Part shown: one piece after another, positions 55,255 to 64,000 of the stretch
Layout: every line of letters begins with the position of its first letter
How positions within the stretch are numbered: position 1 is the first letter of the stretch
Source: Hyphomicrobiales bacterium
GTDB taxonomy: Bacteria > Pseudomonadota > Alphaproteobacteria > Rhizobiales > Xanthobacteraceae
DNA length: 64,000 nucleotides
Direction: 5' to 3'
Assembly: GCA_017305715.1 (NCBI GenBank)
Contig: JAFKKG010000018.1
Coordinates: 248,001-312,000, forward strand
Program-made: the position numbers and the translations under genes
Notes under the pieces: generated by a model
The model's input: the letters and a program-made list of their open reading frames with translations, nothing else
What the model was told of the DNA's origin: nothing
Databases searched by the model: none

Positions 55255-55959
55255 TCAGCCCCGCAGCATCACGTCGATGGCGCCGTTCACGATGGCTTCG
55301 AGGTCGGCACGCGGCATCCGGGCCCGGGCACGAATTGCAATCGTGTGGATCGTCGCCGACGCGAGACTGGCCAGCGCCTGCGGATCGGCGGATGCGGCGA
55401 GCTCGCCGCGCTCCTGTGCCGTTCTGAACAGACGGGCGAAGAAACGATCCATCTCGACCAGGCCGCTGACCGCCATCGCGCGGATATCCGGATCGAACAC
55501 CGCTTCCGAGGCTGCCGTCATCACCGTGAAGCAGCCGCGCGGGCCGTCCTCGCCCGACAGATACATCTCGAGCGCGATGCCATAGATGCGCTCGAGCATC
55601 GGCCGCAGCGGCATGTCGGCGGCGAACACTTCGCCCATCCGCGCGCGGGCGCGATTGCGGTAGCTCTCATAGGTCTTCTTGTAGAGTTCGCGCTTGTCGC
55701 CGAACGCGCCATAGAGGCTCGGCCGGTTCATGCCGGTGGCGGCGCTGAGATCGTCGAGCGAGGTCGCGGCAAATCCGTCCTTCCAGAACACGTCGAGCGC
55801 GCGCGCCAGCGCGACATCCGGCTCGTAAGCGCGCGGCCGGCCGCGGCGTTTTGGCGGAACGCCGCCGGACGGCGGTTCCGGCCTCGCTGCCGCCGGCTTG
55901 GCCAGCCCCGGCTTTGCCGATTTAGGCCGCGGCGCCGGCGGATTTCTTTTTTGTACCAT
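55255..55959 (-). CDS. TetR family regulator
   Basis: 234 residues, with a Pro/Lys-rich N-terminal tail, then RAYEPDVALARALDVFWKDG, FAATSLDDLSAATGMNRPSL, YGAFGDKRELYKKTYESY, a TetR helix-turn-helix. Divergent from the GST gene at 56079 with a 119-base gap, so it probably represses it. The gap contains ATTTAT-N12-ATAAAT (55983-56006). Confidence 0.9.
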   Translation of the reverse strand: MVQKRNPPAPRPKSAKPGLAKPAAARPEPPSGGVPPKRRGRPRAYEPDVALARALDVFWKDGFAATSLDDLSAATGMNRPSLYGAFGDKRELYKKTYESYRNRARARMGEVFAADMPLRPMLERIYGIALEMYLSGEDGPRGCFTVMTAASEAVFDPDIRAMAVSGLVEMDRFFARLFRTAQERGELAASADPQALASLASATIHTIAIRARARMPRADLEAIVNGAIDVMLRG

Positions 55960-55982
55960 CTTGCAAATAATCCTTGACGCTT

Positions 55983-56006
55983 ATTTATACGAAGCGGTAC
56001 ATAAAT
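55983..56006. promoter_or_regulatory. Candidate operator between tetR and GST
   Basis: ATTTAT and ATAAAT arms 12 bases apart in an AT-rich stretch; symmetry is short, so low confidence. Confidence 0.3.
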
Positions 56007-56078
56007 CAAGTTTCAGCCGCGGGCTGTCTGAACCTCAACATCGAAACCCGGATACTCAGACCACAGGGAGATTCGACC

Positions 56079-56723
56079 ATGGACCTTTATTTCTCGCCCC
56101 TCGCCTGCTCGATGGCAACAAGGATCGCGCTGTATGAGGCGGGCAGCCCGGCCAACTTCATCGAGGTCGATCCCAAGACCAAGCGCGTATTGAAGGACAA
56201 TTCGGATTTCTATGCGGTCAATCCGCTTGGCCTCGTCCCGGTCGTCCGCACCGATGACGGCGTCACGCTGACCGAGAATGCCGCGATCCTGCAGCATGTC
56301 GCCGAGCGACTGGCCGATTCCAATATCGGCGCGAGGCCGGGCATCGAACGCTCAAAGCTGCAGCAATGGCTGTGCTTCATCGGCACCGAACTGCACAAGG
56401 GCCTGTTCACGCCGCTGCTCGGCAAGACCGTGCCGGCCGAGGTCAAGGCCTACACGCTGGAGAAATATCTGTCGCGCCTCGATTACCTCAACACATATCT
56501 GGAAGGACGTGAATTCGTGCTCGACCATTTCAGCGTGGCGGACGCCTACCTCACCACCGTGCTGAACTGGAGCATCGCCACCCCGATGATCGATTTTTCC
56601 AAATATCCGGCGGTGAAGGATTATCTCGAGCGGATGAAGAAGCGGCCGAGCGTCGCCAAGGCATTGGCCGAGGAATTCGCGCTCTACCAGGCCGAAATCG
56701 CCCGCCACAAGGCGGCGGCGTAA
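56079..56723 (+). CDS. Glutathione S-transferase
   Basis: 214 residues from the ATG at 56079 (GGGAGA upstream); the frame opens at 55974. MDLYFSPLACSMATRIALYE resembles beta-class GSTs with the catalytic Cys10; VNPLGLVPVVRTDDGVTLTE and ENAAILQHVAERLADS complete the glutathione site, HFSVADAYLTTVLNW the C-domain. Probably controlled by the divergent TetR. Confidence 0.92.
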   Translation: MDLYFSPLACSMATRIALYEAGSPANFIEVDPKTKRVLKDNSDFYAVNPLGLVPVVRTDDGVTLTENAAILQHVAERLADSNIGARPGIERSKLQQWLCFIGTELHKGLFTPLLGKTVPAEVKAYTLEKYLSRLDYLNTYLEGREFVLDHFSVADAYLTTVLNWSIATPMIDFSKYPAVKDYLERMKKRPSVAKALAEEFALYQAEIARHKAAA

Positions 56724-56734
56724 GGCACTATCTC

Positions 56735-56772
56735 ATCACAGTCGTCCCGGCGAACGCCGGGACGACTGTGAT
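56735..56772. terminator. 17-bp perfect hairpin between convergent genes
   Basis: ATCACAGTCGTCCCGGC pairs with its exact complement across a GAAC loop. Between GST and the DUF1348 gene; no T run, and the core CGTCCCGGCGAACGCCGGGA is a common Bradyrhizobium repeat. Confidence 0.7.
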
Positions 56773-56777
56773 CCGGT

Positions 56778-57245
56778 TCAGAACGGGCTTTCGCCCAGCC
56801 CCGGTACATCGGCAGGCCGCGGCCCGGGCGCGGTCCAGTGAAAGCGGCGATCTTTTTCGGCGATCGCGATGTCGTTGATGCTGGCCTCGCGGCGGCGCAT
56901 CAGGCCGTGCGCATCGAATTCCCACTGCTCGTTGCCATAGGAGCGATGCCATTGTCCGGCATCGTCATGCCATTCATATTGAAAACGAACCGCGATGCGG
57001 TTGGTGTCGAACGCCCAGAGATCCTTGATCAGACGGTATTCGTGTTCCTTCGCCCATTTGCGGGTGAGGAATGCAACGATGGCATCGCGGCCCTGAAAAA
57101 ACTCAGAGCGGTTGCGCCAATGGCTGTCCTCGGTATAGGCCAGCGACACACGTACGGGATCGCGCGAATTCCAGGCGTCTTCGGCCATGCGGGCCTTTTG
57201 AGCGGCGGTTTCCCGGGTGAACGGTGGCAGCGGCGGACGCGACAT
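56778..57245 (-). CDS. DUF1348 (NTF2-like) protein
   Basis: 155 residues. NTF2-like family with [45 protein letters not shown]-like [20 protein letters not shown] and [19 protein letters not shown], typical of DUF1348. Function unknown. Confidence 0.88.
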   Translation of the reverse strand: MSRPPLPPFTRETAAQKARMAEDAWNSRDPVRVSLAYTEDSHWRNRSEFFQGRDAIVAFLTRKWAKEHEYRLIKDLWAFDTNRIAVRFQYEWHDDAGQWHRSYGNEQWEFDAHGLMRRREASINDIAIAEKDRRFHWTAPGPRPADVPGLGESPF

Positions 57246-57326
57246 GATGGCCTCGGATGCTGATCAGGCCGCAAGTCTAACGCCGTGCTTCGCAGAGTCG
57301 ATGGCCATCCGCCTATCGGCCGATCG

Positions 57327-57776
57327 TCAATCCAGATCGGCCTTCATCAACTGCCGCAGCGATTTCGGGATCGGCTTGGCGCGGCCCTCGCAGATGAAGG
57401 CAACGCGCACCTTCGCCGTGACCAGCGCTTCCGCGCCGCGCCGCACTTCCTGGCCCAGCGTGATCGAGGCGCCTTTCACCGCAATCGGCCAGGTCACCAC
57501 GTCGAGCAGATCGTCCATCCGCGCCGGGCGCAGGAAATCGATCTCCATCGAGCGGACCACGAAGGCAAACCCGGGCGTCTCCGCCTGCGCCGCTTCGAAC
57601 AGCGCATGCTGGTCGGCGCCCATCAGCCGCAGATGGTTGGTGCGGCCGCGCTCCATGAAGCGCAGATAATTGGCGTGATAGACGATGCCGGAAAAATCCG
57701 TGTCCTCGTAATAGACGCGGACCTGCATGTGATGGCGGCCGTTGCGGACCTCGCCGTCGATGTGGGGTAAAATCAA
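57327..57776 (-). CDS. ybgC: Tol-Pal-associated acyl-CoA thioesterase YbgC
   Basis: 149-residue hotdog-fold thioesterase. YYEDTDFSGIVYHANYLRFM holds the catalytic Asp and the YHANY signature. In most relatives ybgC is next to tolQ; here tolQ is 25 kb away. Acts on acyl-CoAs or acyl-ACP in phospholipid metabolism. Confidence 0.95.
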   Translation of the reverse strand: MILPHIDGEVRNGRHHMQVRVYYEDTDFSGIVYHANYLRFMERGRTNHLRLMGADQHALFEAAQAETPGFAFVVRSMEIDFLRPARMDDLLDVVTWPIAVKGASITLGQEVRRGAEALVTAKVRVAFICEGRAKPIPKSLRQLMKADLD

Positions 57777-57850
57777 TTGCGGCCCTCGATCGCCTCGAAA
57801 GCCATCGTTTTGCGCAAAATCCGCCTGCCGCGCAAGCGGCGCAGCGGGAA

Positions 57851-58762
57851 CTACGCCACCGCCGGGCCCTGCCCGCCCAGGGTCACCAGCACGATCTCCG
57901 GGGGGACGCCGAGACGGAACGGCACGAAGCTGCAGCCGAGGCCGCCGGAGACGACAACGTCGCAGTTCATGCGGACATGGCCGTAGGTGAGAAGCCGCCC
58001 GGATATCGCCACCGGCGACCAGCCGAACAGGCGCACCTGACCGCCATGGGTATGGCCGGAGAGTTGCAGCGCAACCCGCGGCGGCACGCGCCTGGCGATA
58101 TCGGGTTCGTGCGCCAGCAGAATAACCGGCGCGCTATCGGTGACCTTGCCGAGCGTCGCGGCGAGATCGTCGACGCCGATGCGCCGGATCGGCCTGAAGC
58201 GCCGCGCCGGCACATAAGCGAGCTGATCGCCAAGGCCTGCGAGCCAGAACGATCGGCCGTCCTTGGTCAGGCGCCTGGCGTCGTTTTCGTAGACCGGAAT
58301 GCCGGCAGCCTCCAGCGCGCGGCGGGCGACGGTGTGGCCCTTGCCTTCGCGCTGTACTTCCTTGTCTTCCCACCAGTCGTGATTGCCGAGAATGGCATGC
58401 ACGCCGAGCGGCGCCTTCAGCCCGGCCAGCACCGGCGCCCATTCACCGGCCGGAATGAAGCGCGTCACCTTGCGGTGCCCGGCGACATAGTCGCCGAGCA
58501 TGACGATGACGTCGGCGTCCAGCGCGTTGGTTCGTTCGACGATCCCGTGAATGCGATCGAGCGACATCCAGGGATCGCAGGCATGAAGATCCGTGATGAC
58601 GGCGATCTTGAGCTTGAAATCGGCCGGCCATTGCGGCGGCAACAGATTGTACCGCGTGACGCGAAGCTGCAGCGCGGGTTCAGCGAACCCGTATGCCGTG
58701 GTGGTGACGCCGAGCGCGCCCAGGCCACCCAGGAATTTAAGGAGATGTCGGCGTGTGATCAT
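57851..58762 (-). CDS. Metallophosphoesterase, Tat-exported
   Basis: 303 residues. N-terminal TRRHLLKFLGGLGALGVTT is a twin-arginine signal. Metal sites follow in order: ITDLHACD, MLGDYVAG, ILGNHDWW, LLAHEPD, LSGHTHGGQ, all of the calcineurin-like core. Related to YkoQ/YaeI type phosphodiesterases; substrate may be a phospholipid or nucleotide. Between ybgC and ruvB. Confidence 0.93.
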   Translation of the reverse strand: MITRRHLLKFLGGLGALGVTTTAYGFAEPALQLRVTRYNLLPPQWPADFKLKIAVITDLHACDPWMSLDRIHGIVERTNALDADVIVMLGDYVAGHRKVTRFIPAGEWAPVLAGLKAPLGVHAILGNHDWWEDKEVQREGKGHTVARRALEAAGIPVYENDARRLTKDGRSFWLAGLGDQLAYVPARRFRPIRRIGVDDLAATLGKVTDSAPVILLAHEPDIARRVPPRVALQLSGHTHGGQVRLFGWSPVAISGRLLTYGHVRMNCDVVVSGGLGCSFVPFRLGVPPEIVLVTLGGQGPAVA

Positions 58763-58853
58763 GGCTTGCTGGTTCGTGATGCATCGCGAACATGGCCGGC
58801 CATTGGAGCGGAATTGGGGTGCGTTTGTGCAGTTCGTCAGCAGTTCGAAGGCA

Positions 58854-59903
58854 TCAATCGTCGCTGTCGGTGTTGCCGAACAATCCGAATTGCGCCGGAT
58901 CGCGTGCAGGCTCGGCGAGGCCGAGATGCCTGAAGGCGTGCGAGGTCAACAGCCGGCCGCGCGGGGTGCGCTGCAGGTAGCCGCACTGGATCAGGAACGG
59001 CTCGATGATGTCCTCGATCGCATCGCGCGGCTCCGACAACGCAGCGGCCATGGTTTCGACGCCGACCGGACCGCCGCCGTAATTCAGCGCGATGGTCGAG
59101 AGATAGCGCCGGTCCATCGCGTCGAGGCCGGCAGCGTCGACCTCGAGCGCGCTTAGCGCGTGGTCGGCGATGGCGCGGTCGATCGAACTGGCGTCCGCGG
59201 CGGACGCAAAGTCGCGCACCCGGCGCAACAGCCGGCCGGCGATACGCGGCGTGCCGCGGGCGCGGCGTGCGATCTCGTTGGCCCCGTCGGGCGTCATGCC
59301 GATGTTGAGGACGCGGGCGCCGCGGGTGACGATCTTCTCCAGCTCTTCCTCGGTGTAGAAATTCAGCCGCACCGGAATGCCAAAGCGGTCGCGTAGCGGA
59401 TTGGTGAGCAGGCCCGCGCGCGTCGTGGCGCCAACCAGCGTGAACTTTGCGAGCTCGATCTTGACCGAACGCGCCGCGGGCCCCTCGCCGATGATGAGGT
59501 CGAGCTGGAAATCCTCCATCGCGGGATAGAGCACTTCCTCGACCGCCGGGCTGAGCCGGTGGATTTCGTCGATGAACAGGACGTCGCGCTCTTCGAGATT
59601 GGTCAGCAGCGCCGCAAGATCGCCGGCCTTGGCGATCACCGGCCCGGAGGTGGCCCGGAAACCGACGCCGAGCTCGCGCGCCACGATCTGCGCCAGCGTG
59701 GTCTTGCCGAGGCCGGGAGGACCGACGAACAGCACGTGATCCAGCGCCTCGCCGCGCTTGCGCGCCGCCTCGATGAAGATCGACAGGTTTTTCCGCGCCT
59801 GCGCCTGGCCGACGAATTCCGACAACAATTGCGGGCGTAGCGCGGTGTCGCCGACATCGTCGCTGCGGCGCTCGGGGGTGACGATGCGGGAGGGCGTGTT
59901 CAC
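58854..59903 (-). CDS. ruvB: Holliday junction branch migration ATPase RuvB
   Basis: 349 residues. Walker A GPPGLGKT at 61-68, Walker [30 protein letters not shown] (sensor region) and the C-terminal winged helix ([18 protein letters not shown]). Hexameric motor of RuvABC. Start overlaps the ruvA stop by four bases. Confidence 0.98.
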   Translation of the reverse strand: MNTPSRIVTPERRSDDVGDTALRPQLLSEFVGQAQARKNLSIFIEAARKRGEALDHVLFVGPPGLGKTTLAQIVARELGVGFRATSGPVIAKAGDLAALLTNLEERDVLFIDEIHRLSPAVEEVLYPAMEDFQLDLIIGEGPAARSVKIELAKFTLVGATTRAGLLTNPLRDRFGIPVRLNFYTEEELEKIVTRGARVLNIGMTPDGANEIARRARGTPRIAGRLLRRVRDFASAADASSIDRAIADHALSALEVDAAGLDAMDRRYLSTIALNYGGGPVGVETMAAALSEPRDAIEDIIEPFLIQCGYLQRTPRGRLLTSHAFRHLGLAEPARDPAQFGLFGNTDSDD

Positions 59904-60517
59904 TTAGCCAACTCCTTCAACCCCAGCCGGATCAACTGCGCCGTCTCCGCATTTTCCCCTGCGCTGCGCGAGGCGGAGGCGATGGCGGCGGCGGCCTGCG
60001 GCTGGCCGTAGCCGAGATTGACCAGCGCCGAGATCGCGTCCGTGACCGGGCGCGGCGCGCGGTCATTGTCGATGGCGCCGGACAGATGCACCAGCGCCGG
60101 ATCGACATTCGCAAACGCCGGCGCCTTGTCCTTCAATTCGGTGACGATGCGCTCGGCCACTTTCGGCCCGACGCCCGGCGTGCGCGTCACCGCGGCCTTG
60201 TCGCGCAGCGCAATGGCGTTGGCGAGTTCGGCCGGCGGCAGGGTGGAGAGCACCGCCAGCGCCACCTTGGCGCCGACGCCCTGCACGGTCTGCAGCAGGC
60301 GGAACCACTCGCGCTCGATATCGCTGCGAAAGCCGAACAGCTTGATCTGGTCCTCGCGCACATAGGTCTCGATCGACAGCACCGCGGCCTCGCCGGGCGC
60401 AGGCAGCGCCTGCAGCGTGCGCGACGAGCAATGCACCTGATAGCCGACGCCGCCGACATCGAGGATCACGTAATCCTCGCCGTAGCTGTCGATCAGGCCC
60501 TTCAATTTGCCGATCAT
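59900..60517 (-). CDS. ruvA: Holliday junction binding protein RuvA
   Basis: 205 residues from the ATG at 60517 ([20 protein letters not shown]). OB-fold first, then two helix-hairpin-helix units ([40 protein letters not shown]) and the C-terminal RuvB-binding domain ([17 protein letters not shown]). Overlaps ruvB. The frame opens at 60586 within repeat DNA. Confidence 0.97.
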   Translation of the reverse strand: MIGKLKGLIDSYGEDYVILDVGGVGYQVHCSSRTLQALPAPGEAAVLSIETYVREDQIKLFGFRSDIEREWFRLLQTVQGVGAKVALAVLSTLPPAELANAIALRDKAAVTRTPGVGPKVAERIVTELKDKAPAFANVDPALVHLSGAIDNDRAPRPVTDAISALVNLGYGQPQAAAAIASASRSAGENAETAQLIRLGLKELAK

Positions 60518-60540
60518 CGCCGCGTCCCAACAGTCGATGG

Positions 60541-60646
60541 GCTCCCCTCCCCCTTGCGGGGAGGGGTTGGGGAAGGGGGTCCACACGGGCAGACTAACTC
60601 GGAGCCACCCCTCTCCCCAACCCTCCCCCGCAAGGGGGGAGGGAGC
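60541..60646. repeat. Large imperfect inverted repeat between ruvC and ruvA
   Basis: Arms 60541-60580 (GCTCCCCTCCCCCTTGCGGG...) and 60607-60646 (...CGCAAGGGGGGAGGGAGC) with a 26-base centre; each arm also folds on itself. Bradyrhizobium-type dispersed repeat. Confidence 0.8.
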
Positions 60647-60686
60647 CTGACGAGCGCGCCCACCTCACTCCGCAGCCTGACCCCAA

Positions 60687-61214
60687 TCATAGGCCCGCCA
60701 CCTTCAGCCGCAGCGCCGTGCCGGCGCGGTGATGCGCGTGCGTGATCGCGATCGCCAGCGCGTCGGCGGCGTCGGCGGATTTCGGTTCGGCCTTCGGCAA
60801 CAGGATTTTCAGCATCACCGCGATCTGGTTCTTGTCGGCATGGCCGGCGCCGACCACGGTCTTCTTGACCTGGTTGGGCGCGTATTCGGCAACCGATATG
60901 CCGAACATCGCGGGCGACAGCATGGCGACGCCGCGGGCCTGGCCGAGTTTCAGCGTCGCAACGCCGTCCTTGTTCACAAAAGTCTGCTCGACCGCGGCCT
61001 CCATCGGCCTAAAATCGCCGAGCACGGCGGCGAGCCCTTCATGGATCGCGAGCAGCCGGCTCGCCAGCGGCAGATGGTCCGGCGGCTCCACCGAGCCGCA
61101 GCCGATGAAGACGAGGCGGTTGCCCTCGGTCTCGATCACGCCCCAGCCGGTGCGGCGCAGGCCGGGGTCGATGCCGATGATCCGGACGGGTTGGCGAATC
61201 GGGGGAGATGTCAT
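60687..61214 (-). CDS. ruvC: Holliday junction endonuclease RuvC
   Basis: 175 residues. Catalytic acids in [28 protein letters not shown] and [15 protein letters not shown]. Cuts Holliday junctions at preferred sites. The 169-base gap to ruvA holds the large inverted repeat. Confidence 0.97.
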   Translation of the reverse strand: MTSPPIRQPVRIIGIDPGLRRTGWGVIETEGNRLVFIGCGSVEPPDHLPLASRLLAIHEGLAAVLGDFRPMEAAVEQTFVNKDGVATLKLGQARGVAMLSPAMFGISVAEYAPNQVKKTVVGAGHADKNQIAVMLKILLPKAEPKSADAADALAIAITHAHHRAGTALRLKVAGL

Positions 61215-61316
61215 GGCCTGTGATAACGCCAGACCATCGTGAACGAAACATAAAGAGAACGGTTTCCCCTGCCCGTGACGACAACCGAACGTGGAGCCGC
61301 GTCGCGGAGCCCGGCC

Positions 61317-62060
61317 CTACCCGCCCATCTTCGCCATCAGCGCGTCGGAGACCTCGAAATTGGCGTAGACGTTCTGCACGTCGTCATGCTCGTTCAGATG
61401 GTCGATCAGCTTGAGCAGCTTCTCGCCGGTCTCGTCATCGACCGGTACGGTGTTTTGCGGCTTCCAGGTCAGCGCCGCCTTGCGGGCCTCGCCGAATTTC
61501 GCTTCCAGCGCCTTGGCAACCTCGCGAAAGGTTTCCTGCGAGGCGTAAACCTCATGGCCATTCTCGCTCGAAATCACATCGTCGGCGCCGGCCTCGATCG
61601 CCGCATCCAGCATGGCGTCGTCGGAGGCGACCTTGGCGTCGTATTCGATGATGCCGGTGCGATCGAACATGAAGGAAACCGAGCCGGTTTCACCGAGATT
61701 GCCGCCGGATTTGGTAAAATAGGAACGGATGTCGGAGGCGGCGCGGTTGCGGTTGTCGGTCAGCGCCTCGACGATCACGGCGACACCGCCGGGGCCGTAG
61801 CCCTCGTAGCGGATCTCGTCGTAATTCTCGCCTTCGCCGCCGCTTGCCTTCTTCACGGCGCGCTCGATCGAATCCTTCGACATGTTCTCCTGGCGGGCGG
61901 AAATGATCGCCGCACGCAACCGGGCGTTCATCGCCGGATCGGGCTGCCCCATCTTGGCCGCGACCGTGATTTCGCGCGCCAGCTTGCCGAACAGTTTCGA
62001 CTTCTGGGCGTCCTGCCGGCCCTTGCGGTGCATGATGTTCTTGAATTGGGAATGGCCGGC
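61317..62060 (-). CDS. yebC: YebC/PmpR family regulatory protein
   Basis: 247 residues from the ATG at 62060 ([20 protein letters not shown]); an upstream extension to 62141 looks non-coding. Conserved blocks: [59 protein letters not shown]. YebC proteins assist translation of proline-rich stretches or act as regulators. Commonly precedes ruvC, as here. Confidence 0.96.
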   Translation of the reverse strand, partial: AGHSQFKNIMHRKGRQDAQKSKLFGKLAREITVAAKMGQPDPAMNARLRAAIISARQENMSKDSIERAVKKASGGEGENYDEIRYEGYGPGGVAVIVEALTDNRNRAASDIRSYFTKSGGNLGETGSVSFMFDRTGIIEYDAKVASDDAMLDAAIEAGADDVISSENGHEVYASQETFREVAKALEAKFGEARKAALTWKPQNTVPVDDETGEKLLKLIDHLNEHDDVQNVYANFEVSDALMAKMGG

Positions 62061-62265
62061 CATGCGAGGTCTCTTGGATTCGTTCGGGAGCGATTTGGGA
62101 TGAAAACGCGGCCTTATAGGCCGGTATCCGGGCAAAATCAAAAGATACGCGACCGCTCTGGTACTTAAGTAGTGCCCGTATGCCGGAATATGAGGCAGTT
62201 GTTAACCATGACTTCATGCCCGGATGAGAGGATGTGCGCCACATTCTCAACTTTCAAGAGATGCC

Positions 62266-64000
62266 ATGGCCTTCGGTTTGTTTCGCAAGCGAGTGCCGGA
62301 AGCGACCGCGCCTGCCGTCGAGCCCAACGATCCGGCGGCGGTTGCGGCAGCGGCTTTGGGCGCGACGGACACGCCGGAAAGCGATTCAGCCAAGGAAATC
62401 CTCGAACTGCTGGAACTCGAACTTGGCGGCATGATCCGCCAGCTCGAGCGCGCGGCCAGTTCGGTCGCCGGCGGCGCCGAAGCGACCGCGGCGACGCTGG
62501 TCACCATCCGCCAGCGTACCGATGCGCTGACCGGCCGCACCACCGCGGCCCAGACCACCGCGAGCGCGTTCTCGCAGGCCGCCGACAAATTCACCCATTC
62601 GGCGCAGGGCATCGGCGAGCAGGTGCGCGACGCAGGCAAGCTCGCCGACCAGGCCAGCGAGGCCGCCCGCGAAGCCAGTGCCAATGTCGACCGGCTGCGG
62701 GAGTCCTCGGCCGCCATCGGCAATGTCGTCAATCTGATCGCGCAGATCGCGCGGCAGACCACGCTATTGGCGCTGAACTCCACCATCGAGGCCGCGCGCG
62801 CCGGCGAGGCCGGTCGCGGTTTTGCCGTCGTCGCCACCGAGGTGAAGGCGCTGGCGGTGCAGACCCAGAACGCCACCGAGGAAATCACCAGGAAGATCGA
62901 GGCGCTGCAGCGCGACGCCGCCGGCTCGGTGGATGCCGTGCATCGCATTACGCAGGCGATCGAACTGATCCGGCCGGTGTTCGACAACGTCAATGGCGCG
63001 GTCGCCGAGCAAAGCCAGACCACCGGCGAAATGTCCGAGAATGCCGCCTCCGCATCGCACTTCATCGTCTCGGTCGGCGACAGCGCGAGCGAGATCGACG
63101 TCGCCACCAAGCAGGCGGAAGCGCATGGCGAAAGCGTCGCGCAAGCGGGCCGGGCCGTCACGACATTCGCGCACAAACTCAAATCGCGCTGCGCGGTGCT
63201 GCTGCGCCAGAGCGAGCGCCAGGCTAGCGGCAAGCAGGAAAAGTTGCCCTGCAGCCTCAGAATCGAAATCCAGACTCCGCGCGGCCCGATCGCAGCACCG
63301 GTCTACGAGATTTCCATCGACCGCATTCTGATCAGCGGCGCCGAGGCCGACAAGCTGACGCCGAACCAAAGCCTCGCCGCCACGCTGCAAGACATCGGCG
63401 CCTGCAAGATTCGCATCGGCGAGCGCTCCAAGGCCGGCACTGAGGCGCAGTTCGAGCGGCCGGACGCTCGCCTGCGCGAGGCGATCGAAGACAAATTGTG
63501 GGCGATCCACGACGAGAACACCGAATTCGTCACCCGCGCCATGGAAGCGGGCGCGACGCTGACGAAAATTTTCGAGAACGGCATCGCCAGCGGCGCGATC
63601 TCGATCGAAGACATGTTCGACACCGACTATGTCGAAATACCGGGCAGCAATCCGGTGCAGTATCGCACCAAAATTCTGGACTGGGCGGAGCGGGCGCTGC
63701 CGCCGTTCCAGGAAGCCTTCCTTGCCACCGACAAGCGCATGGCGTTCTGCGCCATGATCGATCAGAACGGCTATCTGCCGGTTCATAACAAGATCTATTC
63801 GCATCCGCAGCGCCCGGGCGACGTCACCTGGAACACCGCCAACAGCCGCAACCGCCGCATCTTCAACGATCCCGCGGGCCTCGCCGCCGGCCGCAACCAG
63901 CGCGCCTATCTGGTGCAGAGCTACGCCCGCGACATGGGCAATGGCAACCTGGTGATGATGCGCGAGATCGACGTGCCGATCCGCGTCCGGGGCCGCCATT
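62266..64000 (+). CDS. Soluble methyl-accepting chemotaxis protein, 3' end outside window
   Basis: At least 578 residues, open at the right edge. Starts [20 protein letters not shown]; acidic/Ala-rich leader, chemoreceptor signalling core ([40 protein letters not shown]) and a C-terminal sensor-like region seen in Bradyrhizobium receptors ([60 protein letters not shown]). No membrane helices, so cytoplasmic. The core is near the N-terminus, opposite to the triple-PAS receptor. Confidence 0.9.
   Translation, partial: MAFGLFRKRVPEATAPAVEPNDPAAVAAAALGATDTPESDSAKEILELLELELGGMIRQLERAASSVAGGAEATAATLVTIRQRTDALTGRTTAAQTTASAFSQAADKFTHSAQGIGEQVRDAGKLADQASEAAREASANVDRLRESSAAIGNVVNLIAQIARQTTLLALNSTIEAARAGEAGRGFAVVATEVKALAVQTQNATEEITRKIEALQRDAAGSVDAVHRITQAIELIRPVFDNVNGAVAEQSQTTGEMSENAASASHFIVSVGDSASEIDVATKQAEAHGESVAQAGRAVTTFAHKLKSRCAVLLRQSERQASGKQEKLPCSLRIEIQTPRGPIAAPVYEISIDRILISGAEADKLTPNQSLAATLQDIGACKIRIGERSKAGTEAQFERPDARLREAIEDKLWAIHDENTEFVTRAMEAGATLTKIFENGIASGAISIEDMFDTDYVEIPGSNPVQYRTKILDWAERALPPFQEAFLATDKRMAFCAMIDQNGYLPVHNKIYSHPQRPGDVTWNTANSRNRRIFNDPAGLAAGRNQRAYLVQSYARDMGNGNLVMMREIDVPIRVRGRH

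Noticed and set aside
62172-63227. 351-residue plus-strand frame
   Set aside because: Frame-shifted shadow of the chemoreceptor that starts at 62266; it is Arg-rich and matches no family, while the 62266 frame carries the receptor core motif.

Overview
The window looks like chromosomal DNA from an alphaproteobacterium of the Bradyrhizobium/Rhodopseudomonas group (Nitrobacteraceae). This rests on high GC, the gene set (GapR, DUF882, DUF1036, DUF1244 and DUF2852 proteins, a soluble chemoreceptor with the C-terminal region common in Bradyrhizobium), the gene order ruvC-ruvA-ruvB / ybgC / tolQRAB-pal-cpoB-tilS-ftsH, and several short palindromic repeats I associate with this family. No rRNA, tRNA, CRISPR array, integrase or insertion sequence was recognised.

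Layout. 1-13 kb: cell-wall genes (an L,D-transpeptidase cut by the left edge and a DUF882/M15-like protein), a class III adenylate cyclase with TPRs, the nucleoid protein GapR, small conserved proteins, pyruvate kinase, a TetR regulator, a PAP2 phosphatase and PrpD. 12.5-17.7 kb: an H-NS-like protein, a PEP-CTERM surface protein and, divergent from it, a 1237-residue LuxR-type response regulator. That regulator carries an RTX-like segment and twelve 32-residue tandem repeats, and it is the most unusual gene here. 17.8-32.5 kb, all but one gene on the minus strand: an ABC substrate-binding protein, ftsH, tilS and the Tol-Pal envelope system (cpoB, pal, tolB, tolA, tolR, tolQ). The Tol-Pal genes are interleaved with an alpha/beta hydrolase, a FeeM/autoinducer-synthase-like acyltransferase and a GGDEF-EAL protein.

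32.6-57.3 kb is an accessory-like stretch lying between tolQ and ybgC. It holds a dispersed structured element, a TPR protein, a serine acetyltransferase-like protein and a CYTH-CHAD protein. Next come a TetR-DUF2852 regulon with two matching operators and a GST/SnoaL/YciI-DGPF cluster divergent from an HxlR regulator. A triple-PAS soluble chemoreceptor and late cobalamin genes (cobC, cobS, cobT) follow. The rest is small detoxification-type genes, an ECF42-type sigma factor overlapping a DGPF gene, ghrA, and a TetR-GST divergent pair. 57.3-62.1 kb: ybgC, a metallophosphoesterase, ruvB, ruvA, ruvC and yebC. The right edge cuts a second soluble chemoreceptor, which starts at 62266 and is still open at base 64000.

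Working together: Tol-Pal/CpoB/YbgC, FtsH and the L,D-transpeptidase serve the envelope. RuvABC resolves Holliday junctions. CobC/S/T finish cobalamin assembly. The 39-56 kb cluster reads as stress or xenobiotic detoxification under several local regulators (TetR, HxlR, ECF42). Functions are inferred from recognisable motifs and remembered family features; no database search was run.
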